Shown: in pieces, positions 35,651 through 44,058 of the stretch | Position numbering within the stretch: position 1 is the first letter of the stretch | How the letters are laid out: the number at the start of each line of letters is the position of its first letter | Assembly (NCBI RefSeq): GCF_023115465.1 | Contig: NZ_CP096034.1 | Span: 3,286,001-3,350,000, forward strand | Origin: Gottfriedia acidiceleris | Lineage (GTDB): Bacteria; Bacillota; Bacilli; Bacillales; Bacillaceae_G | Direction of reading: 5' to 3' | Length of the DNA stretch: 64,000 nt | The notes under the pieces: model-generated | Database searches by the model: none | The model's input: the letters and a program-made list of their open reading frames with translations, nothing else | Told to the model about the DNA's origin: nothing | Program-made: the position numbers and the translations under genes

Positions 35651-36391
35651 TTAAACGTAAAGTCCGCCATTTACATTAATCTGTTGACCAGTAATGTACT
35701 CTCCACCTTCACATAAGTAAATAACAGCTTTAGCAATCTCTTCTACAGTACCAAATCTTCTTTTTGGTATTCTTGATTTAATTTGCTCTTTTACATTTTC
35801 TGGAATTTCGTTCACCATGTCAGTTTCAATAAATCCTGGACATACAGAATTTACTGTAACGTTTGATTTTGCTAATTCAAGTGCTAATGATTTAGTAAAT
35901 CCAATCATACCAGCTTTTGCAGCAGAATAGTTTGTTTGGCCAAATCCGCCTGCCTGACCAATAACTGATGAAATATTAACGATACGAGCGTTATCAGATT
36001 CAAGTAAGTATGGTAAAGCAGAATTACATGTGTTATAAACACTGCTTAAATTTACATCAATAACCTCATGCCAATCTTCTGCACTTAGTTTTTTGAAACT
36101 ACGGTCTCTAGTAATACCAGCATTATTAACAATAATGTCTAATCGGCCAAAATGCTCAACCGTACGATCAATTAATGCTTTCGCTTGATCTAATTCAGCA
36201 ACATTAGCTTGCACTGCTAACGCTTCATAACCATTTTCAAAAAGTTCATCTACCACTGCTTTTGCGTGAGCTTCACTATTATTATAATTGATTACAACTT
36301 TTGCGCCTTTTTCTGCTAAAGCAAGTGCTATACCTTTTCCAATCCCTTTTGCTCCACCTGTTACGATCGCTACACGATTTACTAAATCCAT
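35651..36391 (-). CDS. phaB: Acetoacetyl-CoA reductase
   Basis: An SDR that makes (R)-3-hydroxybutyryl-CoA, the PHA monomer, from acetoacetyl-CoA with NADPH. It has 246 residues. The nucleotide motif is TGGAKGIGKGIA, then NNAGIT, the catalytic Ser in ISSVIG, and YSAAKAG (YxxxK). FabG-like paralogues are similar, but the position between phaR and phaC decides the call. The second of two close ATGs is chosen, eight bases from AAGGAG. Confidence 0.93.
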   Translation of the reverse strand: MDLVNRVAIVTGGAKGIGKGIALALAEKGAKVVINYNNSEAHAKAVVDELFENGYEALAVQANVAELDQAKALIDRTVEHFGRLDIIVNNAGITRDRSFKKLSAEDWHEVIDVNLSSVYNTCNSALPYLLESDNARIVNISSVIGQAGGFGQTNYSAAKAGMIGFTKSLALELAKSNVTVNSVCPGFIETDMVNEIPENVKEQIKSRIPKRRFGTVEEIAKAVIYLCEGGEYITGQQINVNGGLYV

Positions 36392-36415
36392 TATCATTTC
36401 TCCTTTTTTAACTAA

Positions 36416-36928
36416 TTATTGGTTTGTTGGTTGTTTAGTTGTTAATTGTTGTAAAAGTTGTTCAATGTTAGTCATTGAAGACTTTAGTTGTTCAATGTTT
36501 TCCATCGAAGACTTTAATTCACTAACTTGTTGATGAATTGATTTGGTTTCAGCTTTCAATTTTGTAAGTTCTCGCTTAACTGTCACAATGTCTAACTCTT
36601 TTTTCAATGCTGCTACATCTAACTCAGGTTGGGAATCTAAAAATAATTGATCTTCTAATGTATCTACTTTCGATTCTAAATTAATCACTAAGCTAGCTAC
36701 ATTTGCAATATCATCTTTAGAAGCAATATTTGAAGCCTCTAAGAAGGTTTTTGATTGATCATTCAATATCTTTTTACAAAATAGATTAAAATCTATTACA
36801 GAACCCATCCACTCGGAAAATTCTTCTTTCTGAACATATTCGTTCATCATTTTTCCAAAGTATTTTTCATTTACATCATACATTTGCTTCCACATTTTTA
36901 ATGGATCTGAATAATTTTGCTCTGACAT
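36416..36928 (-). CDS. phaR: Class IV polyhydroxyalkanoate synthase subunit PhaR
   Basis: PhaR forms the active synthase with PhaC. It has 170 residues, starting MSEQNYSDPLKMWKQMYDVN. The C-terminal half is a predicted coiled coil (about 75-160, heptad-like LKSSMENIEQLKSSMTNIEQ) with a small internal repeat, and it ends Thr/Gln-rich. GAGGGGGATTAAC precedes this ATG. A longer in-frame extension upstream has no ribosome site. It is the first gene of phaRBC and diverges from phaQ. Confidence 0.92.
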   Translation of the reverse strand: MSEQNYSDPLKMWKQMYDVNEKYFGKMMNEYVQKEEFSEWMGSVIDFNLFCKKILNDQSKTFLEASNIASKDDIANVASLVINLESKVDTLEDQLFLDSQPELDVAALKKELDIVTVKRELTKLKAETKSIHQQVSELKSSMENIEQLKSSMTNIEQLLQQLTTKQPTNQ

Positions 36929-37054
36929 GTTAATCCCCCTCACTACTTTTAAGTATAGAAAACAAGCTAACGACAAAACAATCCAATGTTTTCGCGATAT
37001 TTCTACATCTGTTGTCGAAATTTGTTTTTTAATATTCATTATATTTAAAATACA

Positions 37055-37083
37055 TTGACAATAAATTTAACTAAGTGTAAATT
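37055..37083 (+). promoter_or_regulatory. SigA promoter of phaQ-phaP-phaJ
   Basis: TTGACA (37055-37060), a 17-bp spacer and TAAATT (37078-37083), about 50 bases before phaQ. Confidence 0.7.
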
Positions 37084-37087
37084 ACAC
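37075..37087. promoter_or_regulatory. Palindrome on the phaQ -10 box, candidate PhaQ operator
   Basis: GTGTAAATTACAC is a perfect 13-base palindrome overlapping the -10 hexamer. PhaQ of Priestia megaterium represses phaQ/phaP from this region, so it is a natural binding candidate. That link is inference. Confidence 0.55.
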
Positions 37088-37136
37088 CTAAGGGATGATG
37101 ATTCCATTACTACGATATAGGGGGGAACATAACTTT

Positions 37137-37556
37137 ATGACAACAAATGAAAAGGAAACAAGTAAAAAAAATAAACACGAAACTTCTGAATCGATTACAT
37201 TGCCTAAAAACTTCTTAGTTCCCTTTCTACTTCTTAGCCTTAAGCAATGGAATATGCATGGCTATAAATTAATGCAAGTATTATTTGATTTAGGTTTTAC
37301 TACGCTTGATTCAAGTAATGTTTATCGAATTCTAAGACAACTTGAAAAAGAAAGTTATATTAAATCTAGTTGGGAATATGGAATGGAAGGTCCGGCAAAG
37401 CGCATTTATTCAATTACAGATGCCGGTGAGGAATATCTAAAAACTTGTCATAATTCATTTACTCAATATAATCAGATGCTCCAAACATTTTTTTCGATTT
37501 ACACAAATTCATTCTTTCCATTTAGCAACTCTGATCAAAGTTTTAACGATGATTGA
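37137..37556 (+). CDS. phaQ: PhaQ, PadR-like regulator of the PHA locus
   Basis: A 139-residue winged-helix protein that in Priestia megaterium represses phaQ and phaP and is released by nascent PHA. The helix-turn-helix/wing region is NFLVPFLLLSLKQWNMHGYKLM, SSNVYRILRQLEKESYIKSSW and GPAKRIYSITDAGEEYL. The ATG at 37137 is chosen; an upstream in-frame ATG has no ribosome site. Followed by phaP and phaJ on the same strand. Confidence 0.88.
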   Translation: MTTNEKETSKKNKHETSESITLPKNFLVPFLLLSLKQWNMHGYKLMQVLFDLGFTTLDSSNVYRILRQLEKESYIKSSWEYGMEGPAKRIYSITDAGEEYLKTCHNSFTQYNQMLQTFFSIYTNSFFPFSNSDQSFNDD

Positions 37557-37603
37557 AATTGCAGCAATGCATTCAATAATAAATTTTTTTGGAGGAAACA
37601 CTA

Positions 37604-38113
37604 ATGACTGAAAAAACAATCGAATTACAAACTGAACTTGCAGCTGAGAATTTTCAAAAAATGCTTCAATATTTGTTAGACAATCAATTACAAATTCAAC
37701 AATGGACAGAGTCTTTATTTCAAGAACAAGCAAAACAATGGAAAACGTTAAACGAGCAAGTTCAAGTACAACAACAAGAATCTTACGAGCAGTTCCAAGA
37801 AATGATTAAGTTATTAAATGAAATTAAGCCTACAATTAATCAAGAAACTTATGAAAAAACTTGGAAAAAATTATTTGATCAGTTCGCTCCATTTCAATCT
37901 TTATGGACAAATATGAATCAAAACCCATATCAACCGTTTTTTCAAGCTATGAGTACATTTTCAAATCAACAACAACAATTTTTTCAACAATTTTTTAAAC
38001 AACCATTAAATAGCACACCTTACACTGCTTGGACGAACATGTACCAACAGTTCCAAAAAACACAAGAAGATTGGTTTAAAAACTTACAAGAATTCTCATT
38101 CACTAAACTATAA
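37604..38113 (+). CDS. phaP: Phasin PhaP (PHA granule protein)
   Basis: A 169-residue amphipathic helical protein that coats PHA granules. It is extremely Gln/Phe/Trp-rich (QQQQFFQQFFKQP, EQAKQWKTLNEQ), with a long predicted coiled coil (about 15-85) and an aromatic C-terminal half, as in Bacillus PhaP. GGAGG lies eight bases before the ATG. It lies between phaQ and phaJ. Confidence 0.9.
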   Translation: MTEKTIELQTELAAENFQKMLQYLLDNQLQIQQWTESLFQEQAKQWKTLNEQVQVQQQESYEQFQEMIKLLNEIKPTINQETYEKTWKKLFDQFAPFQSLWTNMNQNPYQPFFQAMSTFSNQQQQFFQQFFKQPLNSTPYTAWTNMYQQFQKTQEDWFKNLQEFSFTKL

Positions 38114-38176
38114 TCAATATAGTTAAACAATTTTCTTGATTAGCTAGACATTTCATCAAGGAGAGGATGAAACAAA

Positions 38177-38620
38177 ATGAATGTTTTCGAAAGTGCAAGA
38201 CATGTACAGGAAGTTCATTTTGACTCCATTTCAGTTGGTGACGAAGCTACTCTTGAAGTTAAAATTACTGCAGAGTTAATTGAACAATTTGCTGCAATTT
38301 CAACAGATGTAAATCCAATTCACTTATTAGATGATTTTGCAAAAGAAAGCATCTTTAAAGAAAGAATTGCACATGGCATGTTGATTTGCAGCTTTATTTC
38401 CTCAGTACTAGGTACAAAACTACCCGGCAAAAACACCATCTACTTATCTCAAGAAGTATCCTTCAAAGCACCAGTAAAAATTAATGACACAATTAAAGTA
38501 ATCGTCAGTGTTGTACGTAAAAGAGATGATAAAAAATTATTAACGCTTCAAACGAATGTATATAATCAAGAAAATGTACTAGTCGTTGAAGGCTCAGCGT
38601 TGGTTAAAAAGTTAACATAA
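38177..38620 (+). CDS. phaJ: (R)-specific enoyl-CoA hydratase
   Basis: A hot-dog-fold MaoC enzyme that converts fatty-acid beta-oxidation enoyl-CoA to (R)-3-hydroxyacyl-CoA for PhaC. It has 147 residues. The hydratase motif has catalytic Asp and His in STDVNPIHLLDDFA and ERIAHGMLICSFISS. Position at the end of phaQ-phaP-phaJ supports PhaJ over an unrelated MaoC protein. CAAGGAGAGG precedes the ATG. Confidence 0.9.
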   Translation: MNVFESARHVQEVHFDSISVGDEATLEVKITAELIEQFAAISTDVNPIHLLDDFAKESIFKERIAHGMLICSFISSVLGTKLPGKNTIYLSQEVSFKAPVKINDTIKVIVSVVRKRDDKKLLTLQTNVYNQENVLVVEGSALVKKLT

Positions 38621-38710
38621 CCCTAATATGACTGTATTTACCAAGCATGAGAAAACCCTAAATGTAAAAAATAGAATTGTAAGCTATTACTTACAGAAAG
38701 GGAGATCATC

Positions 38711-38899
38711 ATGACAAGAACGAATAAATTATTAGTTCCAGGTGTAGAACAAGCACTTGATCAATTTAAATATGAAATCGCTAACGAATTTGGTGTAACT
38801 TTAGGATCCGATACAACTGCACGTTCAAATGGATCAGTTGGTGGCGAAATCACTAAACGTTTAATTGCTCAAGCAGAAAGTCATTTAAGAGGTCTTTAA
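38711..38899 (+). CDS. Alpha/beta-type small acid-soluble spore protein
   Basis: A 62-residue DNA-binding protein that saturates spore DNA and protects it. The GPR protease site is in [11 protein letters not shown]. The C-terminal half [21 protein letters not shown] is diagnostic. GAAAGGGAG precedes the ATG. It is a single gene, expected to be expressed in the forespore by SigG. Which ssp paralogue it is cannot be told. Confidence 0.93.
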   Translation: MTRTNKLLVPGVEQALDQFKYEIANEFGVTLGSDTTARSNGSVGGEITKRLIAQAESHLRGL

Positions 38900-39006
38900 T
38901 TGACGTAATACAAACTATATAAAATGGCTTAATATAGGGGGGAGATTTGATTCTTCCCTTTTTATTTTTAATTTTTTGGAAGAAAATAGCATTTTTTATC
39001 TTAACT

Positions 39007-39022
39007 AGTTGTATAGACAAGT
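39007..39022. promoter_or_regulatory. NagR operator (dre) upstream of nagP
   Basis: AGTTGTATAGACAAGT has the same GTATAGACAA core as the nagA operator at 5954-5969, with TTGT/ACAA symmetric arms. It lies 62 bases upstream of the nagP start. Confidence 0.7.
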
Positions 39023-39041
39023 TGAAGCTTTTAGGTTAATA

Positions 39042-39057
39042 TTGAAAGCGTAATCAT
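39042..39057. promoter_or_regulatory. CcpA cre site upstream of nagP
   Basis: TTGAAAGCGTAATCAT fits WTGNNARCGNWWWCAW at all 16 positions and lies about 27 bases before the start codon, near the presumed promoter. Confidence 0.75.
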
Positions 39058-39083
39058 TATAAAATTTTCGGAGGGAAAATAAT

Positions 39084-40448
39084 ATGCTTAGTTTCTTACA
39101 ACGTATTGGTAAAGCACTAATGCTTCCAATCGCTGTCCTTCCAGCTGCAGGACTTTTACTGCGCTTTGGACAACCCGATCTTCTAAACATTCCGTTTATG
39201 GCGGCTGCTGGTAATGCAATTTTCTCTAATCTTCCATTAATCTTTGCAATCGGTGTTGCAATCGGTATTTCAAAGGATGGAAATGGAGCCGCCGGTCTTG
39301 CTGGTGCAATCGGTTACTTTGTATTAACTGCAGGAACAACTACGATAAATAAAGATATTAACATGGCTGCCCTAGGTGGTATTATTACAGGGGTTGTAGC
39401 TGGTCTCCTTTACAATCGTTTCAGTGGTATTAAATTACCTGAATGGTTAGGATTCTTTAGTGGACGACGATTCGTTCCAATTATAACCTCAGCTACTATG
39501 CTTGTATTAGCAGGAATATTTGGTTATGTTTGGCCAGCAATTCAAGATGCAATTAACTCTGTTGGTAACTGGATTATTGATATCGGTCCAATTGGAGCTG
39601 CAGTATTCGGTTTCTTAAACCGTATTTTAATCCCACTAGGTTTACATCACGTATTAAATACAATTTTCTGGTTCAACTTAGGTGACTTTACTGATGCTGC
39701 TGGTAAATTAGTTCACGGTGACTTAAACAGATTCTTCGCTGGTGACAAATCTGCTGGTGCATTCATGACTGGTTTCTTCCCTATTATGATGTTTGGTCTT
39801 CCAGCTGCTGCATTTGCAATGATCGCTGCTGCAAAACCAGAAAGACGTAAAACTGTTGCAGGTATGTTTATTGGTCTTGCTTTAACATCTTTCTTAACAG
39901 GTATTACTGAACCAATTGAATTTGCATTCATGTTCATTGCTCCAGTACTATATACATTCCATGCAATCTTAACAGGTTTATCAATGGGTATCGTAAATGC
40001 TTTAGGAATTAAAGATGGCTTTACATTCTCAGCTGGTTTTATGGACTACATTCTGAACTACAATATTGCAACTAAACCAATTCTGTTAATCCTAATCGGT
40101 TTAATCTTTGGTGTAATTTACTTTATCGTGTTCTACTTCGCAATTAAGAAATTTAACATTAAAACACCAGGTCGTGAAGACGAAGATGTTGAAACTGATG
40201 AAGTAACAACTGAAATTGGTGATTCTTTATACCTACAAGCTCTAGGTGGAAAAGAAAACTTAACAAATATTGATAACTGTACAACTCGTTTACGCTTACA
40301 AGTAAAAGATGCTTCTAAAGTAAATGAAGCTCTTCTAAAAAAAGCAGGTGCTCGTGGAGTTATTAAGCTAGACGATAAAAACGTACAAGTAGTTGTAGGT
40401 ACAAACGTAGAGTTTGTTGCTGAAGACTTGAAAAAACAAGTTAAATAA
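39084..40448 (+). CDS. nagP: N-acetylglucosamine-specific PTS permease EIICB
   Basis: This permease imports and phosphorylates N-acetylglucosamine. It has 454 residues. The EIIC membrane domain (about 1-360) includes [54 protein letters not shown] and SFLTGITEPIEFAFMF. The EIIB domain (about 380-454) carries the phosphorylated Cys in NIDNCTTRLRLQV. There is no EIIA domain, so it relies on a shared EIIA. GGAGGGAAA precedes the ATG. NagR and CcpA sites upstream link it to nagABR 33 kb away. Confidence 0.92.
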   Translation: MLSFLQRIGKALMLPIAVLPAAGLLLRFGQPDLLNIPFMAAAGNAIFSNLPLIFAIGVAIGISKDGNGAAGLAGAIGYFVLTAGTTTINKDINMAALGGIITGVVAGLLYNRFSGIKLPEWLGFFSGRRFVPIITSATMLVLAGIFGYVWPAIQDAINSVGNWIIDIGPIGAAVFGFLNRILIPLGLHHVLNTIFWFNLGDFTDAAGKLVHGDLNRFFAGDKSAGAFMTGFFPIMMFGLPAAAFAMIAAAKPERRKTVAGMFIGLALTSFLTGITEPIEFAFMFIAPVLYTFHAILTGLSMGIVNALGIKDGFTFSAGFMDYILNYNIATKPILLILIGLIFGVIYFIVFYFAIKKFNIKTPGREDEDVETDEVTTEIGDSLYLQALGGKENLTNIDNCTTRLRLQVKDASKVNEALLKKAGARGVIKLDDKNVQVVVGTNVEFVAEDLKKQVK

Positions 40449-40456
40449 TTGAAATG

Positions 40457-40487
40457 AAAAGCTTGTCCATTTGGGCAAGCTTTTTTT
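40457..40487 (+). terminator. Terminator of nagP
   Basis: AAAAGCTTGTCC pairs with GGGCAAGCTTTT around ATTT (one G:T), followed by further T. Confidence 0.85.
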
Positions 40488-40669
40488 GCTTTTAAGGTTT
40501 TGTTTATGTGGAATTAAACTATACTTACTCAATTTGAGTTATCCCATCATAAATAGAGAAAAAAAGTTCAAAATACCTTTATAATATTGAAGCGAACTTC
40601 ACATTAAATGCATATTTCCTTAATAAAATTAAACAAAGGGTTTTAATTTACATAAAGTAGGTGGCTAGA

Positions 40670-41764
40670 ATGGAAAGAACGTACTTTATTACTGGATTTC
40701 CTGGATTTATTTCGAAGAATTTACTCATCAAAATTCTTGATAATGAAATGTCTTTTCAAAAAATTTACTTACTCATTCTTCCTAATACCGAAAAACAATG
40801 CCGAGACTTTTTATTTACATTAGATCAAAAGTATCCAGATTACACTCTTTTAAAAATAGAACTTATATGTGGTGATATTACCAAGAAAAACTTTGGGCTC
40901 AGCCTAAAAAACCTTAACGGACTTTTTAATGATATAACGGACTTATTTCATTTGGCTGCAATTTACGACCTTGCAGTTCCTAAAAAAATTGCATATGAAG
41001 TAAATGTGAAAGGAACAATAAATGTAAATGAATTTGCACTTAAACTGAAATCTTTGAAGCGTTACACCTATTTTAGTACTAGCTATGTCTCAGGAACTCG
41101 TGAAGGAAGAATTTATGAACATGAGTTAGAAATGGGACAAACATTTAAAAACTTTTATGAAGAAACGAAATATTATGCTGAAATAGAAGTTGAGAAACTA
41201 AAAACACAACTTCCAATCACGATTATAAGACCTGGAATTGTAGTTGGTCATTCAGAAACTGGTGAGACAAGTAAATTTGATGGACCATATTTCATTTTAA
41301 ACTTCTTCACAAAACTTCGCTATTTACCTATACCTCAAATAGGTAAAGACAATGCTTATTGTCATTTCATTCCCATTGATTATTTAATTAATGCTGTTTA
41401 TTATTTGAGTCATGCAGAAATCGGAGTTAATAAAACTTATCAAATTACAGATCCCTTTCCTTACCATGTACAAGATGTGTATAAAGAATTTCTTTCCTAT
41501 TATTTAAACAAGACTACCGTAGGCATAATTCCAATTAAATTTATTAGTCCTCTCCTTTCAATTCCATTCATTAGACGATTACTTAAAGTTGAAAAAGAAG
41601 TTTTATCTTATTTTAATTGTAAATCCGAGTATGATTGTATTAATACATTAACTGATTTACAAAATACAAATATTAAATGTCCAGACTTTAAAGATATACT
41701 CCCTGTTATTACAAATTATTATAAAGTGCATAAGTCAGTAATTGAAAAGCATGTATTAAGGTAA
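40670..41764 (+). CDS. SDR-family protein, fatty acyl-CoA/thioester reductase-like
   Basis: A 364-residue extended SDR of the male-sterility (NAD_binding_4) type, which reduces acyl thioesters or acyl-CoA to aldehydes or alcohols. The nucleotide loop is TYFITGFPGFISKNLL (5-20), the middle LFHLAAIYDLAVP, the active-site Ser/Tyr/Lys are in YFSTSYVSG and YEETKYYAE, and IIRPGIVVGHSETGE follows. There is no carrier or adenylation domain, so it is a standalone reductase. An upstream GTG overlaps the TAGGTGG ribosome site, hence the ATG. The exact substrate is unknown. Confidence 0.78.
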   Translation: MERTYFITGFPGFISKNLLIKILDNEMSFQKIYLLILPNTEKQCRDFLFTLDQKYPDYTLLKIELICGDITKKNFGLSLKNLNGLFNDITDLFHLAAIYDLAVPKKIAYEVNVKGTINVNEFALKLKSLKRYTYFSTSYVSGTREGRIYEHELEMGQTFKNFYEETKYYAEIEVEKLKTQLPITIIRPGIVVGHSETGETSKFDGPYFILNFFTKLRYLPIPQIGKDNAYCHFIPIDYLINAVYYLSHAEIGVNKTYQITDPFPYHVQDVYKEFLSYYLNKTTVGIIPIKFISPLLSIPFIRRLLKVEKEVLSYFNCKSEYDCINTLTDLQNTNIKCPDFKDILPVITNYYKVHKSVIEKHVLR

Positions 41765-41810
41765 ACCCAGGTTATGTAATTTTAATTCTATATATATGAA
41801 GGAAAAGTTT

Positions 41811-41839
41811 AAAGGACACTAATTAATTAGTGTCCTTTT
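41811..41839 (+). terminator. Terminator of the SDR gene
   Basis: AAAGGACACTAATT pairs with AATTAGTGTCCTTT, then TTATT. Confidence 0.8.
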
Positions 41840-42438
41840 ATTCATAAATAGCTCAATTTTAGTGTTTTGTATCTTTTCTTCTATTATTAATGATTTTTAC
41901 ATTTTAAAAACGCAACTATGTGCAATTAACCTCTTTTTATAGCCAAATCCATTTTCTTTCCTAAAACATAGCTTATATTCTAAGGATATTTGATGAAATT
42001 ATTGATTTTTACATTCTTTTAATCATTCCCCAAAGGATTTTGCCAATATAAAACCGTATGAAACTGCTCTAGTACATCAATAAATAATGTCAAATCATTC
42101 ACACTCAATACGTTTATTACAGAATGATTACAATCGTAACTGGATAACAACAAAATTGGATTTTTCTTCCTGTATTATAACGTGAAAATATGACGTTTTC
42201 TTAACTTCAAACTTTTTTAATGGAAATTTTAAGCAAAAATTTACGATACTTGTTTAATATTATTCTAGTAAAATAGTTGTCATTACAACGATTTTTTTTG
42301 TTTCTGTACTAAAACAGTACTACCAAAAAAATCCTCAAATTTGCCTCCCCATTATTTCCCATAATTATGTCATGCTTTTTCATGCTAAAGTATTACTTGT
42401 ACAGCGAGACAATAACCAAACAAATGGAGGAATAAGAC
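41840..42438. other. 600-base AT-rich region upstream of the CAP-domain gene
   Basis: No gene seen. It contains a short inverted repeat GTACT/AGTAC near 42307 and a run of poly-T tracts. It presumably holds the promoter of the CAP-domain gene and may carry regulator sites I cannot assign. Confidence 0.4.
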
Positions 42439-43257
42439 ATGAAAAAAGTAATCTCATTATCAACATTGGCTGCTACTCTACTAGTAGGTGCTCCTGTAAC
42501 TGCAGTACACGCGGATACAATTAATAAGGATACAAAAGCATATACTCAAAAAGTTGATTTAAATAATGTACTATTTAGCTACTTTAATCTACCAAGCTTA
42601 AACACTACTAACGGTAAAGTAGATTTATCTAAATTTGGTATTGATATGACTAAGCTTCAAGATTCAATTAAACAACAATTAGAGGCTCAACTAAAACAAG
42701 GTAATAGTTCAAATACAACTACAAAACCAACAGTACCAACGACGCCAGCTACACCGGCTAAACCATCAACACCAACAACAAAACCGACGGTACCAACTAC
42801 ACCATCTAAACCAACAACGCCGACAACACCAACTAAACCATCAACACCGTCAACAGAAACACCATCAAATTCAGCATCATTATCAGCTTATGAATCAAAA
42901 GTAGTTGATTTAACAAATGCTGAACGTACAAAAGCTGGTTTAAAACCATTTACTGTTAATGCAACATTATCTAAAACAGCACGTTTAAAATCACAAGATA
43001 TGACTGACAAAAATTACTTTGATCACACTTCACCGACTTATGGATCACCATTTGATATGATGAAACAATTCGGAATCACTTATAACTATGCAGCAGAAAA
43101 CATTGCTAAAGGTCAAAAAACACCTGAAGAAGTAGTTACTGCTTGGATGAACAGTGCTGGTCACCGTGCAAATATCTTAAATCCTAACTTAACTCAAATT
43201 GGTGTGGGTTATGATTCAAGATCAAATGCTTGGACTCAACAATTTATCGGTAAATAA
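42439..43257 (+). CDS. Secreted CAP (SCP)-domain protein, YkwD-like
   Basis: 272 residues. A signal peptide (about 1-26, likely cut after AVHA) is followed by a short unique region (about 27-90), a low-complexity linker of repeated TPTKPS/PTTP units (about 93-147), and a C-terminal CAP domain (about 150-272). CAP motifs are VVDLTNAERTKAGLKPF, KNYFDHTSPTYGSP, AENIAKGQ, WMNSAGHRANIL and NPNLTQIGVGY, with the usual His/Glu cavity residues. Family members are extracellular and their enzymatic role is unsettled. There is no LysM or anchor. GGAGGAATAAGAC precedes the ATG. Confidence 0.9.
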   Translation: MKKVISLSTLAATLLVGAPVTAVHADTINKDTKAYTQKVDLNNVLFSYFNLPSLNTTNGKVDLSKFGIDMTKLQDSIKQQLEAQLKQGNSSNTTTKPTVPTTPATPAKPSTPTTKPTVPTTPSKPTTPTTPTKPSTPSTETPSNSASLSAYESKVVDLTNAERTKAGLKPFTVNATLSKTARLKSQDMTDKNYFDHTSPTYGSPFDMMKQFGITYNYAAENIAKGQKTPEEVVTAWMNSAGHRANILNPNLTQIGVGYDSRSNAWTQQFIGK

Positions 43258-43283
43258 TAACTAACATTATATAAAGCTGTATT

Positions 43284-43316
43284 AAAAGTAGTCCGTTTTT
43301 GCGGACTACTTTTTTA
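43284..43316 (+). terminator. Terminator of the CAP-domain gene
   Basis: AAAAGTAGTCCG pairs with CGGACTACTTTT around TTTTTG, then TTATT. Confidence 0.85.
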
Positions 43317-43349
43317 TTATGTGAAAAATAATTTTGATGTATTCAAACA

Positions 43350-44057
43350 TTATTTGATTGCTCCTCTTACTAACTTTCCTCGCAACCTTTCCATTAATGT
43401 GGAATCAATTTCTTCAATTGCAGAGTTATTTTTTCGAATTCCAGAACCGAAATGTATTTCTTCTACATTCGTAAATGCAATGAAGTCTGATACATTTTCA
43501 ATGGATAATCCGCTTCCTGCTAAAATTTTTATATTCGATTCATTTGTCAGTTCGATCATATTTTTTATAGTTTCTTTCCCATCAATTGCACTAGCAACAC
43601 CGCCTGATGTTAATACATGCGTTATCTCAGGGTATTGTTTTAATGTATCAATAGCTGATAACAGATCATTTGATTCATCTATTGCTCTATGAAATGTAAA
43701 GTTCATATCTTTAACTCGACCTGTTACTTTTTTTAAAAGATTTTCATCGATTGTATTCTCCTTTGTCAAGGCTCCAAAAACGATACCTGCTGCTCCGAGC
43801 TCATTACATACATCAATATCGCTTAAGATTACTTCTTGATCATACTGATCATATATAAAAGAACGACTATGTGGTCGAATCATTACATGTACTGGAATTG
43901 AGACACTTTGAACAACCTGTTTAATTGTCGCGTAACTTGGTGTCAATCCTCCCTCTTTTATTCCAGTAACTAATTCGATGCGATTTGCCCCAAACCTTTC
44001 TGCATCAATTGCATCTTTTACGTTTGTGGCAATAACTTCTAATAACATTTCATTCAT
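43350..44057 (-). CDS. cutC: CutC family protein
   Basis: A 235-residue TIM-barrel protein historically linked to copper homeostasis. EVIATNVKDAIDAERFGANRIELV, GGLTPSY, VHVMIRPH, FHRAIDESND, LTSGGVASAIDG and ILAGSGLSIENV are CutC hallmarks. The true function is uncertain. The first ATG is one base after the pseudouridine synthase stop; the second (three codons in) has a better distance from AAGTGAG, so the start could be 44048. It is likely co-transcribed with the upstream gene. Confidence 0.88.
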   Translation of the reverse strand: MNEMLLEVIATNVKDAIDAERFGANRIELVTGIKEGGLTPSYATIKQVVQSVSIPVHVMIRPHSRSFIYDQYDQEVILSDIDVCNELGAAGIVFGALTKENTIDENLLKKVTGRVKDMNFTFHRAIDESNDLLSAIDTLKQYPEITHVLTSGGVASAIDGKETIKNMIELTNESNIKILAGSGLSIENVSDFIAFTNVEEIHFGSGIRKNNSAIEEIDSTLMERLRGKLVRGAIK

Positions 44058-44058
44058 C

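Noticed and set aside
36929-37039. A 37-residue N-terminal extension of PhaR
   Set aside because: The extension has no ribosome site, runs back into the divergent promoter region, and is absent from known PhaR proteins. The ATG at 36928 has GAGGGGG.
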